Shown in pieces: positions 51,559 through 62,200 of a stretch of 64,000 bases of DNA. Every line of letters begins with the position of its first letter. Position 1 is the first letter of the stretch. Under the pieces are notes generated by a model. That model did not search any database and was not told the origin of the DNA. It worked only from the letters and a program-made list of their open reading frames with translations. Both the position numbers and the translations under genes were made by a program. Source of the DNA: JBJEFI01 sp051873875 (GTDB taxonomy: Bacteria > Bacillota > Bacilli > Bacillales > Bacillaceae_G); assembly GCA_051873875.1 (NCBI GenBank), contig JBJEFI010000048.1, positions 62,001 to 126,000 of the forward strand. The letters run 5' to 3'.

Positions 51559-54228
51559 TCATTTTTTAATAGTAAATAAACCACCTACTAAGAAGAATGT
51601 CGGTACACTTGCCAATCCAATAATAAGCAGCCAGTCACGGAGGGCAATTTCGACTGTATGGAAAATTGGTTGTAGAGGTGGATAATAAATAACAACTAAC
51701 ATTAATAGTAAGGAAATAATAACTGCTGCCACTAAATACATATTTTGAAATGGATTGCGATGAAAAATGGAACGTTCACTTCGACAATCAAATACATGAA
51801 TTAATTGGGCTAAAACAAGGGTGGCAAAAGCTACTGTTTGGGCATAAATCAATTCGTCTGGATGCTGATTATAGGTTACAATGAAAGCAAGTAACGTTAC
51901 TAAACCGATTAGGAATCCTCTACTTAAAATTTTCCATCCTAATCCACGAGCAAAAATATTTTCACGTGGATTTCGTGGGTTTCGTTTCATTACATTACTT
52001 TCAGCAGAATCTAATCCAAGTGCCATCGCTGGTAATCCATCTGTTACTAAGTTCACCCACAAAATTTGGATTGGAATTAACGGTAGTGGTAATGCTAAAA
52101 TCATGGCAAATAACATCACTAAAATTTCACCTACGTTAGAAGCTAATAAATATCGAATAAATTTACGAATATTTTCGTAAATATTTCGGCCTTCTTTAAT
52201 AGCTGATTTAATTGTCGCAAAATTATCATCTAACAAAATAAGAGAAGACGCTTCCTTCGCAACATCCGTTCCAGATATCCCCATAGAAATTCCAATATCC
52301 GCTGCTTTTATGGCAGGGGCATCATTAACACCATCCCCTGTCATTGCAACGATATGCCCCTTATTTTGCAATGCCTTGACTATTTTTAACTTATGTTCTG
52401 GAGAAACACGAGCGAAAACAGATACATGTTCTACCACATCCTCTAATTCCTCCACCGTCATTTGTGATAATGTAGTTCCTTCTATTACTCGATCTTGCTT
52501 CGTTGCGATATCTAATTGAATGGCAATGGCTTTGGCTGTATCTTTATGGTCTCCCGTAATCATAATCGTTTTTATGCCCGCCTCTTTACATTCTCTTACA
52601 GCTTTTCGTACTTCTGGTCGTGGTGGATCAATCATTCCTTGCAAGCCAAGAAAGATCAAATTATTTTCCGCATCTCTTTCATCTCTTACCATTTTATCAA
52701 TCGGCTTAAAGGCAATGGCAATCGTTCGTAACGCACCACTTGCTAATTCTTCAATTGTTTGCAATACCCTCGTCCGATATTCTTGTCGAAAATCTATTTC
52801 GTTATTATTCCATAAAATTGACGTACTATTTGCTAACAAGACGTCAGGTGCACCTTTTGTGACTACATAACGTTTTCCCTTCTCGTCCTGTAAAATCACA
52901 CTCATCATTTTTCGATTTGAATCAAAAGGAAATTCTTGAACAACTTTAAATTGCTGAAGTAACCCATCCTTGGCCAATCCCGCCTTCATAGCCGCTACAA
53001 CAAGCGCTCCCTCTGTTGGATCGCCATCAACATGATACTGTTTTTTTCTCTTTATAATTTCTGTATTGTTACAAAGTAAACCAAATGTTAACATCTGCAT
53101 TAACCCTTTTGATTGAGTAGGATTAAATTTGGAATTTTCTTTATAAAAATGTCCTTTTGGCTCATAACCTGTCCCATCTATATTCCATGTTTCTCCACTA
53201 ACCCACACGTGTGTAACCATCATTTTATTTTGTGTCATCGTTCCTGTCTTATCAGAACAAATGACGGATGCACATCCTAATGTTTCGACTGCTTGGAGTT
53301 TTCTTACAATTGCTTTTTTCTTAATCATTCGCTGAACACCAAGAGATAGAGCAACAGTTACAATTGCCGGTAATCCTTCTGGAATAGCAGCTACTGCTAA
53401 AGATACGCCTGCTAAAAACATTTTATATAACTCATTCCCTTGATACACACCAATTGCAACAACTAATACAGTTAAAACAAGAGAAATAGCAATTAATATT
53501 TTTCCTAGCTGTTCAAGACGAATTTGTAAAGGCGTTTCCGTTTCTTCTGCATTTTGTAACAAATCCGCAATTTGCCCCATTGCCGTATTCATCCCTGTTC
53601 CAACGACAATACCAACACCACTTCCTCTTGTTACTAACGTCCCCATAAATGCCATATTATCTTGGTCACCAAGTCCAATATTATCTCCACTAATCATACT
53701 TGCCTTTTTTAATGTAGGAAGGGATTCTCCCGTTAAAGCTGCCTCTTCTATATACAAGCTATTACTTTCAATGATTCGTAAATCTGCGCTAATTCTGTCT
53801 CCACTTGTAAACTTGACTACATCTCCTATTACAAGCTCTTTAGAAGAAATTTTTATCCACTTCCCGCCTCGTAATACATTCACATTAGGAGATGCTAATT
53901 CTTTTAAAGCTTTTAATGATTTCTCTGCTTTTGACTCTTGAAAATAGCCAAGTATCCCATTTATTAAGACAATTGCAACGATTGCAATTGCATCTACATA
54001 TTCCCCTAATAAACCAGAGATAACCGTTGCAACTAATAATACGAGCACCATAAAATCTTTAAATTGATTAAAAAAGACAATGAACGCTGATTTTTGTTTT
54101 TCTTCAACTAACTCATTTAATCCAAAGTTTTTTAATCTTTCTCGTGCATCTAAATCACTTAATCCTACTTTCATATTTGTGTTCGTTTTGACGATTACTT
54201 CATCCGAACCCATCCGATACCAACTCAC
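51559..54228 (-). CDS. yloB: Calcium-transporting P-type ATPase (YloB-like)
   Basis: P2-type cation pump related to SERCA; the B. subtilis homologue YloB binds calcium and is sporulation-expressed. 889 residues from GTG 54228 ((M)SWYRMGSDEV), five bases after GAGGTG and in register with YloB (890 residues); longer readings have no SD. Membrane helices, TGES (166-169), PEGLP (283-287), phosphorylation site DKTGT (326-330), GDGVNDAPAIKAAD, C-terminal helices. Divergent from rqcH. Confidence 0.95.
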   Translation of the reverse strand: MSWYRMGSDEVIVKTNTNMKVGLSDLDARERLKNFGLNELVEEKQKSAFIVFFNQFKDFMVLVLLVATVISGLLGEYVDAIAIVAIVLINGILGYFQESKAEKSLKALKELASPNVNVLRGGKWIKISSKELVIGDVVKFTSGDRISADLRIIESNSLYIEEAALTGESLPTLKKASMISGDNIGLGDQDNMAFMGTLVTRGSGVGIVVGTGMNTAMGQIADLLQNAEETETPLQIRLEQLGKILIAISLVLTVLVVAIGVYQGNELYKMFLAGVSLAVAAIPEGLPAIVTVALSLGVQRMIKKKAIVRKLQAVETLGCASVICSDKTGTMTQNKMMVTHVWVSGETWNIDGTGYEPKGHFYKENSKFNPTQSKGLMQMLTFGLLCNNTEIIKRKKQYHVDGDPTEGALVVAAMKAGLAKDGLLQQFKVVQEFPFDSNRKMMSVILQDEKGKRYVVTKGAPDVLLANSTSILWNNNEIDFRQEYRTRVLQTIEELASGALRTIAIAFKPIDKMVRDERDAENNLIFLGLQGMIDPPRPEVRKAVRECKEAGIKTIMITGDHKDTAKAIAIQLDIATKQDRVIEGTTLSQMTVEELEDVVEHVSVFARVSPEHKLKIVKALQNKGHIVAMTGDGVNDAPAIKAADIGISMGISGTDVAKEASSLILLDDNFATIKSAIKEGRNIYENIRKFIRYLLASNVGEILVMLFAMILALPLPLIPIQILWVNLVTDGLPAMALGLDSAESNVMKRNPRNPRENIFARGLGWKILSRGFLIGLVTLLAFIVTYNQHPDELIYAQTVAFATLVLAQLIHVFDCRSERSIFHRNPFQNMYLVAAVIISLLLMLVVIYYPPLQPIFHTVEIALRDWLLIIGLASVPTFFLVGGLFTIKK

Positions 54229-54271
54229 CTCTACACCTCTTCCCCATAAAGTTATGTCTAAAGAAATGATA

Positions 54272-54300
54272 TTCAGACTCGTCCAAAAAAATGCTATAAT
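54272..54300 (+). promoter_or_regulatory. Promoter for rqcH
   Basis: TTCAGA (54272-54277), 17 bp, TATAAT (54295-54300) with TGC just before it, an extended -10. The leader to the ATG is about 127 nt. Confidence 0.6.
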
Positions 54301-54365
54301 AATATGAAAACCAAAGGAAATCCTATTCGTCTTGTTACACGAGGCGTTCTTACTACAAAGAAAAA

Positions 54366-54421
54366 TCATTTTTTATCATTATTTAATAAAAAATGTTCAT
54401 AATCGATTTAATGAACACGAA
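54366..54421 (+). other. Tandem hairpins in the rqcH leader
   Basis: CATTTTTTAT (54368-54377) can pair with ATAAAAAATG (54387-54396), and GTTCAT with ATGAAC immediately after. The second ends about 18 nt before the rqcH start, close to the SD AAGG. Functional meaning unknown. Confidence 0.45.
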
Positions 54422-54433
54422 AGAAGGTACACT

Positions 54434-56140
54434 ATGTCATTTGATGGACTTTTTACAAGAGCAATGACTCACGAGATTCAGTCTTTACAAGGAGGACGCA
54501 TTTCCAAATTATATCAACCGTCGAAAAATGAAATTTTATTACATATTCGCGCCCAATCAAAAAATCAAAAGCTGTTAATCAGCACTCATCCTACTTATGC
54601 TCGTTTTCATTTAACTAACCATAATTATGATACACCAGCTGTTCCACCTATGTTTTGTATGCTACTACGCAAACATTTAGAAGGTGGCATTATTGAAGGA
54701 ATTTATCAAATAGAACTTGAACGAATTGTAGAGATTCATATAAAAAGTCGAAATGAAATCGGCGACGAAGCAAAGAAAATTTTAATTTTAGAAATTATGG
54801 GTCGCCATAGCAATATCATCTTAACAGATGAAAATAAAACAATTCTCGACAGCATTAAGCATTTATCACCAAGTACGAATAGTTATCGAACTGTGTTGCC
54901 AGGCTTTTCATATGTGGCACCCCCACCTCAGCATAAACAAAATCCATTAACGATTGATACAATCGAGCAGTTTGTTGCACCTTTAGATTTCCTACAAGGA
55001 AAGTTAAATAAGCAATTAGTAAACTGCTTTGCTGGTATTTCGCCACTTTTAAGTAAAGAACTGCTTTTTCAAGCTGGTTTGCCAACAGAAAAAAATATTT
55101 ATCATGCCTTTCAGAAACAGATGCAAATGATAAACGCCCATTCCTATACACCTACTTTTATAAAAGAAGAGGAAAAAGAATACTTTTATTATATTGATCT
55201 AAAAAGCATCGATGGTGAGCATCGCTTTTATACAACATTAAGTGAATTATTAGATCGCTTTTATTTCGGAAAAGCAGAACGAGATCGGGTAAAGCAGCAA
55301 GCTCATGATTTAGAGCGATTTATTCAAAATGAACTAGCTAAAAACGAAAATAAAATTGAGAAGTTAAAAGAAACATTGACATATGCCCATGATGCAGATA
55401 TTTTTCAAAAATATGGAGAATTAATTACAGCCTATATTTATCAATTAAAACGAGGCGATAAGGTTGCAGAAGTAATTGATTATTACGAAGAAGATGGACC
55501 GACGCTTTCTATTCCATTAGATGTCTTAAAAACGCCAGCTCAAAACGCCCAAGCTTATTTCCAAAAATATCAAAAGGCAAAAAATTCAATTGAAATTGTT
55601 CAAGAACAAATTGATAAAACAAAAGAGGAAGTTGGCTACTTTGAAGCATTGTTACAGCAAATTCAATCAGCAGACACAAAAGATATTATGGAAATAAGAG
55701 AAGAGTTAGAAGAAGGTGGTTACGTAAAAAAACGCAACCAAAAAAACACAAAAAAAATGAAACAAACAAAACCAATTTTAGATCACTATCTTTCTACTGA
55801 TGGGACCACGATTATCGTTGGAAAAAATAATAAACAAAACGATTATTTAACAAATAAATTAGCAAGTCGAGATGATATTTGGCTTCATACAAAAGATATT
55901 CCTGGTTCTCACGTTGTCATTCGCTCTACAGAGCCATCGGAAACAACATTGCGAGAAGCTGCTACTCTTGCCGCTTATTATAGTAAGGCAAAAGCATCTA
56001 GTTCTGTTCCTGTTGACTTCACCAAAATACGCTATGTGAAAAAGCCATCTGGTAGTAAACCTGGTTTTGTTATTTATGACAATCAACAAACCCTTTATGT
56101 AACACCAAATGAAGATATGGTGCTATCGTTAAAACAATAA
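54434..56140 (+). CDS. rqcH: Ribosome quality control factor RqcH (YloA, NFACT family)
   Basis: Binds obstructed 50S-peptidyl-tRNA and recruits tRNA-Ala to add C-terminal alanine tails as degradation tags; also called FbpA/YloA. 568 residues from the ATG at 54434 (MSFDGLFTRAMTHE) with GAAGG; the longer open frame covers the leader. NFACT-N domain (about 1-200, with EIMGRHSN), helix-hairpin-helix and coiled-coil middle (about 200-430), NFACT-R at the C-terminus (ASRDDIWLHTKDIPGSHVVI). At the conserved Asp-Arg pair this protein has Glu96-Arg97. Convergent with pyrE. Confidence 0.95.
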   Translation: MSFDGLFTRAMTHEIQSLQGGRISKLYQPSKNEILLHIRAQSKNQKLLISTHPTYARFHLTNHNYDTPAVPPMFCMLLRKHLEGGIIEGIYQIELERIVEIHIKSRNEIGDEAKKILILEIMGRHSNIILTDENKTILDSIKHLSPSTNSYRTVLPGFSYVAPPPQHKQNPLTIDTIEQFVAPLDFLQGKLNKQLVNCFAGISPLLSKELLFQAGLPTEKNIYHAFQKQMQMINAHSYTPTFIKEEEKEYFYYIDLKSIDGEHRFYTTLSELLDRFYFGKAERDRVKQQAHDLERFIQNELAKNENKIEKLKETLTYAHDADIFQKYGELITAYIYQLKRGDKVAEVIDYYEEDGPTLSIPLDVLKTPAQNAQAYFQKYQKAKNSIEIVQEQIDKTKEEVGYFEALLQQIQSADTKDIMEIREELEEGGYVKKRNQKNTKKMKQTKPILDHYLSTDGTTIIVGKNNKQNDYLTNKLASRDDIWLHTKDIPGSHVVIRSTEPSETTLREAATLAAYYSKAKASSSVPVDFTKIRYVKKPSGSKPGFVIYDNQQTLYVTPNEDMVLSLKQ

Positions 56141-56172
56141 AAAACTAGGTTGCCAATGCGACCTAGTTTTTA
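56138..56172 (+). terminator. Bidirectional terminator between rqcH and pyrE
   Basis: AAAACTAGGT / ACCTAGTTTT (10 bp) with a ten-base loop and T-runs on both strands, between convergent stops. Confidence 0.88.
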
Positions 56173-56177
56173 CTTTT

Positions 56178-56816
56178 TTATTTTACACGTAACCAATCTT
56201 CATTCGAAGGGTTTTGACGCCAAGCTGTTAATCCTGCAACGTTACTTTCTGAAATCATTCCATTTTCTAATGCTACTTGTATTAACGTTGTATAATTGCT
56301 TAGTGAATAATTTGTTATGTTTGCTTCTTTTAAACGTTTTTCCCCAATTTCTAACTCATAAGTGAAAATAGATACAACTCCTAATACATCACAGCCTGCT
56401 TCTCTTAATGCTTCAACAGCTGTAATAACAGATCCCCCTGTTGAAATTAAATCTTCGATTACAACTACTTTTTGCCCTTTTTCAATGCGTCCCTCGATCT
56501 GGTTGCCTTTACCGTGTGATTTTGCACTGCTGCGAACATATGCCATTGGTAAATCTAATACCTCACTTACCCAAGCAGCGTGTGGAATACCTGCTGTTGC
56601 TGTCCCTGCTACAACATCTACTTCTGGGAAATTTGTTTTGATTAAGTCCGCTAACCCTTTGGCAATTTCACGACGAACAGTAGGGTAGCTTAATGTTAAA
56701 CGGTTATCACAATAAATTGGTGATTTAATTCCTGATGACCATGTGAATGGCTCATTTGGTTGTAAAAATACAGCTTTAATATCTAATAAATGTTTTGCAA
56801 TGTTTTCTTTTATCAT
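56178..56816 (-). CDS. pyrE: Orotate phosphoribosyltransferase
   Basis: Orotate + PRPP to OMP. 212 residues from the ATG at 56814-56816 (MIKENIAKHLL), whose ATGA overlaps the pyrF stop. PRPP loop VVVIEDLISTGGSVITA; the catalytic-loop block SSAKSHGKGNQIEG. Last gene of the pyr operon. In B. subtilis cys genes follow; here rqcH does. Confidence 0.97.
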   Translation of the reverse strand: MIKENIAKHLLDIKAVFLQPNEPFTWSSGIKSPIYCDNRLTLSYPTVRREIAKGLADLIKTNFPEVDVVAGTATAGIPHAAWVSEVLDLPMAYVRSSAKSHGKGNQIEGRIEKGQKVVVIEDLISTGGSVITAVEALREAGCDVLGVVSIFTYELEIGEKRLKEANITNYSLSNYTTLIQVALENGMISESNVAGLTAWRQNPSNEDWLRVK

Positions 56817-57523
56817 GCTGTCACACCTTCCCATTGTTGTTTTACTTTTTTATATGCTTCATATGGATTTTCTGCTGCTGTAATGCTTCGACCTACAACG
56901 ATATATGTACTTCCTAAGTCACGTGCCAATGAAGGTGTTGCAACTCGAACTTGGTCATTTACACTGTCTCCAGTCATTCGAATACCAGGCGTGACTGTTA
57001 CAAATGTGTCTCCACAATAATCCATAATTGCAGGTACTTCTAACGTAGAACATACAACACCATCTAATCCAGCTTGTTGGGCGTTTTTCGCATATCGCCC
57101 AACGGTTTCCTCTAACGTCATTTGAATTCCTAGTTCATTATGCATCATTTCTTCATTTGTACTCGTTAACATTGTAACTGCAATTAATAACGGGCGAGAC
57201 TGTCCCTCTGGCGTTCCTTCTGTTAACCCTTCTAATGCCGCTTGCATCATTTTCTTTCCACCCGCAGCATGTACGTTTGTCATATCTACACCTAAAGAAG
57301 CTAGATTTCTCATTGCACTCTTTACCGTATTTGGAATATCATGAAGTTTTAAATCTAGGAAAATACGGTGCCCTTTTTCCTTTAATGCGGTAATAATAGC
57401 TGGGCCTTCTTTATAAAAAAGCTCCATTCCTACTTTCACATATAACTTCTCATCTCCAAATTGCGTTAAAAAATTTTCTACTTCACCTTTATTTTTGAAA
57501 TCAAAGGCAATAATAAGTGACAC
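56813..57523 (-). CDS. pyrF: Orotidine 5'-phosphate decarboxylase
   Basis: OMP to UMP. 236 residues from a GTG (57521-57523) one base after the pyrD stop; AAGGAG is 11 bases upstream, inside pyrD. Catalytic Asp-Lys-x-x-Asp in LDLKLHDIPNTV; GVDMTNVHAAGG and TVTPGIR follow. Overlaps pyrE by ATGA. Confidence 0.96.
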   Translation of the reverse strand: MSLIIAFDFKNKGEVENFLTQFGDEKLYVKVGMELFYKEGPAIITALKEKGHRIFLDLKLHDIPNTVKSAMRNLASLGVDMTNVHAAGGKKMMQAALEGLTEGTPEGQSRPLLIAVTMLTSTNEEMMHNELGIQMTLEETVGRYAKNAQQAGLDGVVCSTLEVPAIMDYCGDTFVTVTPGIRMTGDSVNDQVRVATPSLARDLGSTYIVVGRSITAAENPYEAYKKVKQQWEGVTA

Positions 57524-57524
57524 T

Positions 57525-58436
57525 TTACTTCCAACTCCTTCCATGACATTCACGAATATGATCATATCCTAATTCATCTAATACTCTCGGTAAATCGTTA
57601 ATGATATTTGGACAAACAAATGGATCTACAAAATTGGCAGTTCCAACAGCTACTGCACTTGCTCCTGCATAGAAAAACTCAATCACATCTTCGGCCGTGC
57701 TAATACCACCCATCCCAATAATTGGAATATTTACTTGTTGGCTTACTTCATAAATCATACGAAGTGCGACAGGCTTAATGGCTGGGCCAGATAGTCCACC
57801 AATTTTATTCGCTAAAATTGGCTTTCCAGTTTTTAAATCTAAACGCATGCCAACTAACGTGTTAATCATCGTTAACCCGTCTGCTCCCGCTTCTTCAACT
57901 GCTTTTGCCATAGCAACGATATTTGTTACATTTGGTGATAATTTCACATAAACAGGTACTTCTGATACTTCTTTTACCGCTTTTGTTAAAGAAGCCGCAA
58001 TAACTGGGTCTGTACCAAAAGCCATTCCACCACATTTTACGTTTGGACAAGAAATATTTAATTCTAAAGCATGCACATTTGGTGCTTTAGAAATTTGTTT
58101 TGCCACTTCTACATAATCCTCTAACTGAGAACCAGCAACATTGGCGATAATCGGTAAATCAAACTGAGATAACCAAGGTAATTCTTTTTCCATTACCCCT
58201 TCTAAACCTGGGTTTTGCAAACCAATCGCATTTAACATGCCCGATGATGTTTCTGCCACACGTGGTGTTGGATTTCCGTAACGTGGCTCTAACGTAGTAG
58301 CTTTAATCATAATCGAACCAAGCATATTTAAATCATATAGTTCTGCATATTCTCTACCAAATCCGAAACAACCTGAAGCAGGAATAATTGGATTCTTTAG
58401 GGATAACCCTGGTAATTCGATATTTAAACGACTCAT
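57525..58436 (-). CDS. pyrD: Dihydroorotate dehydrogenase B, catalytic subunit
   Basis: Dihydroorotate to orotate, class 1B (NAD-dependent, with PyrK). 303 residues. FMN-binding TIM barrel; catalytic Cys130 in NISCPNVKCGG; IGMGGISTAEDV binds the FMN phosphate. Its ATG overlaps the pyrK TGA (ATGA). Confidence 0.97.
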   Translation of the reverse strand: MSRLNIELPGLSLKNPIIPASGCFGFGREYAELYDLNMLGSIMIKATTLEPRYGNPTPRVAETSSGMLNAIGLQNPGLEGVMEKELPWLSQFDLPIIANVAGSQLEDYVEVAKQISKAPNVHALELNISCPNVKCGGMAFGTDPVIAASLTKAVKEVSEVPVYVKLSPNVTNIVAMAKAVEEAGADGLTMINTLVGMRLDLKTGKPILANKIGGLSGPAIKPVALRMIYEVSQQVNIPIIGMGGISTAEDVIEFFYAGASAVAVGTANFVDPFVCPNIINDLPRVLDELGYDHIRECHGRSWK

Positions 58437-59212
58437 AATACAACCTCCCCTACCGGAAATACTGGTCCATCACTACAAACTTTTCGGTAAGATACACCGG
58501 TTGGATCATCTTTTTTATGACAAACACAAGCGAAACAAGCACCGATTCCACAGCCCATTCGCTCTTCTAAAGAAATATAACCACGCTTGTTTTCATAACG
58601 GCTTTCTAATGCTTTTAACATTGGCGTCGGTCCACAGGAATAGAAAACATCAAAGTTAATGCCTTCTGATTCAATTACATCTGTAACAAATCCTTTGTAC
58701 CCTTTTGTTCCATCCACTGTCGCAATATATGTATCTCCTAAGCTAGCGAACTTTTCTTCATAAAAGACTGCATCACTCGTTTGAAAACCTAAAACATTAA
58801 TTACTTTAACCCCTTTTGCAACAAGGCGTTTTCCTAGTTCATATAATGGTGGTACGCCGATTCCTCCACCAACTAATAAAACAATTTCCCCTACTTTTGT
58901 CTCTTCGACTGGGAACCCTTTTCCTAACGGGCCAAGTACATCTACCTTTTCACCTTCTTTATACGTAGAAAGAAGTTTTGTTCCTTCTCCTTCTGTACGA
59001 TAAATCATTGTAAATGTATTTGTTCCTTGGTCAATTCGACAAATACTAATTGGGCGACGTAACAAAGGAGCATTGCCCCCTGTTACGCGCACATGAACGA
59101 ATTGACCTGGTTGATTCATTTCTTGGACTAAATCCCCTTGAAGTGTTAGTTCAAAAATGCGATTTGCAATTTCATTATGACTTTTCACGATCATTCGTTC
59201 ATTTTTTATCAT
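58433..59212 (-). CDS. pyrK: Dihydroorotate dehydrogenase B, electron-transfer subunit
   Basis: FAD and [2Fe-2S] subunit passing electrons from PyrD to NAD. 259 residues from the ATG at 59210-59212, which overlaps the carB TGA (ATGA); GAGGT lies inside carB. FAD-binding LLRRPISICRID, NAD-binding GGGIGVPPLYEL, cluster cysteines in GCGIGACFACVCH plus the later KVCSDGP. Confidence 0.96.
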   Translation of the reverse strand: MIKNERMIVKSHNEIANRIFELTLQGDLVQEMNQPGQFVHVRVTGGNAPLLRRPISICRIDQGTNTFTMIYRTEGEGTKLLSTYKEGEKVDVLGPLGKGFPVEETKVGEIVLLVGGGIGVPPLYELGKRLVAKGVKVINVLGFQTSDAVFYEEKFASLGDTYIATVDGTKGYKGFVTDVIESEGINFDVFYSCGPTPMLKALESRYENKRGYISLEERMGCGIGACFACVCHKKDDPTGVSYRKVCSDGPVFPVGEVVL

Positions 59213-62200
59213 GAATACACTACCTCTTTCTTGTTTTTCACCGCATCCATTGCTTGTGTCGAGAATGTTAATGATTCTAATACAGATAAGATTGCACATG
59301 CTGTATCTAATGATGTTAAACATGCCACACCATTCTCAACAGATTCACGGCGAATACGGAAACCATCTCGAGCTGGTTGTTTCCCTTTTGTTAACGTATT
59401 AATAACAAATTGTGCATGCCCTTTTCGAATCATATGAAGCAAGTTATTTTCTTCTGAATCAATTTTATTTACAACTGTTACTGGCACTTGATGTTCAGTT
59501 AGCGCTAGTGCCGTTCCTTCTGTTGCAAAAATTCTAAAACCAATCTCAACGAAGCGACGAGCAATATCAACCGCTTCTTCTTTATCTTTATCAGACACCG
59601 TCATAATGACAGAACCATGAGTTGGAATGGATACACCTGCTGCTACTAAACCTTTATATAATGCTTTTTGAAGCGTGATATCTTTCCCCATTACTTCACC
59701 AGTTGATTTCATTTCTGGTCCTAACGTTGTGTCAACTGAACGTAATTTAGCAAAAGAGAATACAGGTGCTTTTACATATACGCCACTGCTTTCAGGATGA
59801 TATGCTGTTTCATATCCTTGCTCTTGTAAACTTTGACCTAAAATAACCTTTGTCGCAATGTTTGCCATTGGAACACTCGTAATTTTACTTAAAAATGGTA
59901 CTGTACGACTTGAACGAGGGTTTACTTCAATCACATAAACCTCTTCTTCAAAAACAACGAATTGAATGTTTAACAGACCAATAATGTTTAAGCCTCTTGC
60001 TAATGCATTTGTGTAGGAAATCACTTGTTGTTTAATTTTTTCGCTAATACTTTGTGGTGGGTATACAGCGATAGAATCCCCACTATGAACACCTGCACGT
60101 TCAATATGTTCCATTATTCCTGGAATGTATACATCTTTTCCATCTGAAATACCATCTACTTCTAATTCTTTTCCAATCATATATTTATCAATTAGAACTG
60201 GGTGTTCTGGATTTACTTTTACAGCATTTTCCATATAATGTAATAATTCTTCACGACGGTATACAATTTCCATCGCACGCCCACCTAATACATAAGAAGG
60301 ACGAACTAACACTGGGTATCCAATATTGTCAGCAATAACAACTGCATCTTCTACATTTGTTGCTGTCTTTCCTTTTGGTTGTGGAATACCTAATGATTGT
60401 AATGTTGCTTCGAACTTATCACGATTTTCGGCACGATCCAAATCTTCTAATGATGTTCCTAAAATTTGTACACCACGTTCTGCTAATTTAGATGCTAAGT
60501 TAATCGCTGTTTGACCACCAAATTGAACAATTACCCCTTTTGGTTGTTCTAAATCAATAATGTTCATAACATCTTCGACTGTTAATGGTTCGAAGTATAA
60601 TTTATCTGAAATACTAAAGTCTGTTGATACTGTTTCAGGGTTGTTGTTAATAATAATTGCTTCGTAACCAGCTTCTTTAATTGCCCATACTGAATGAACA
60701 GTTGAATAATCAAACTCAACCCCTTGACCAATACGAATTGGGCCAGAACCTAATACAATCACACTTTCACGTTCTGTTACAATTGACTCATTTTCTTCTT
60801 CATATGTACCATAGAAATATGGTGTTTCTGATTCAAATTCTGCTGCACATGTATCAACCATTTTATAAACTGGACGAATCTTGTTTTCTTTACGCATGTG
60901 ATAAATGTCTAATTCTTTCATTCCCCATGCTTTCGCAATATATGCATCACTAAAACCTTGTTTCTTTGCTTCTTCGAATACATGAATATCGTTCACATTG
61001 TTTTTAATGATAGCTTCATAATTTACGATGTTCTCTAATTTACGTAGGAAGAATAAGTCAATCTCACTCCATGAATGAATATCTTCAATTGAATAACCGC
61101 GACGAAGTGCTTCGGCAATAATGAACATACGCTCATCATCTGCTTTAGCAATTCGCTTTTTCATGCTTTCCTCATCTAATTCTTTTAAGTGTTCCATTTC
61201 TAAGTGGCTAACACCTAATTCAAGGGAGCGAACTGCTTTTAAAATTGATTCTTCAAATGTACGGCCAATTGCCATTACTTCCCCAGTTGCTTTCATTTGC
61301 GTACCTAATTTACGGTTTGCACTTTCGAATTTATCAAAAGGCCAACGAGGGATTTTCGTTACAATATAATCTAGGGCTGGTTCAAAACAAGCATATGTTT
61401 TTTTCGTTACTGGGTTAATAATTTCATCTAATGTTAATCCTACTGCAATTTTTGCTGCTAACTTAGCAATTGGATAACCTGTTGCCTTCGATGCAAGTGC
61501 TGAAGAACGACTTACACGAGGATTTACTTCAATAATATAGTAGTTAAAGCTATGTGGGTCTAATGCTAATTGAACGTTACAGCCACCTTCAATTTGTAAC
61601 TCACGAATAATTTTTAATGATGCATTACGTAACAATTGATATTCACGATCACTTAACGTTTGAGATGGTGCTACAACGATTGAATCACCTGTATGTACAC
61701 CTACTGGATCGAAGTTTTCCATGTTACATACAACGATTGCGTTATCATTGCTATCACGCATTACTTCGTATTCAATTTCTTTATAACCAGCAATACTTTT
61801 TTCTAATAAGCATTGTGTTACCGGAGAATGCTTTAATCCGCTCGTTACAATTTCAATTAATTCTTCTTCATTTGAACAAATACCGCCACCTGTTCCACCT
61901 AATGTGAAGGCTGGACGAACAATAACAGGATAGCCAATCTCTTCAACAAATGCATATGCTTCTTCTAATGTATGAATAATCGTACTATCTGGCACTGGCT
62001 CATTAATTTTTTTCATTAATGAACGGAATAAATCACGGTCTTCCGCTTTCTCAATTGCTTCTAGCTTTGTACCTAAAATTTCAACTCCACATTCTTCAAG
62101 TACACCAGATTTATGTAACTCAACTGCTAAGTTTAATCCTGTTTGACCACCTAGTGTTGGTAAAATCGCATCTGGACGCTCTTTACGAATAATACGGCTT

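Noticed and set aside
54332..54433. Longer RqcH N-terminus from 54332
   Set aside because: The first 34 residues would be translated from the hairpin leader; homologues start at MSFDG and the SD is placed for 54434.
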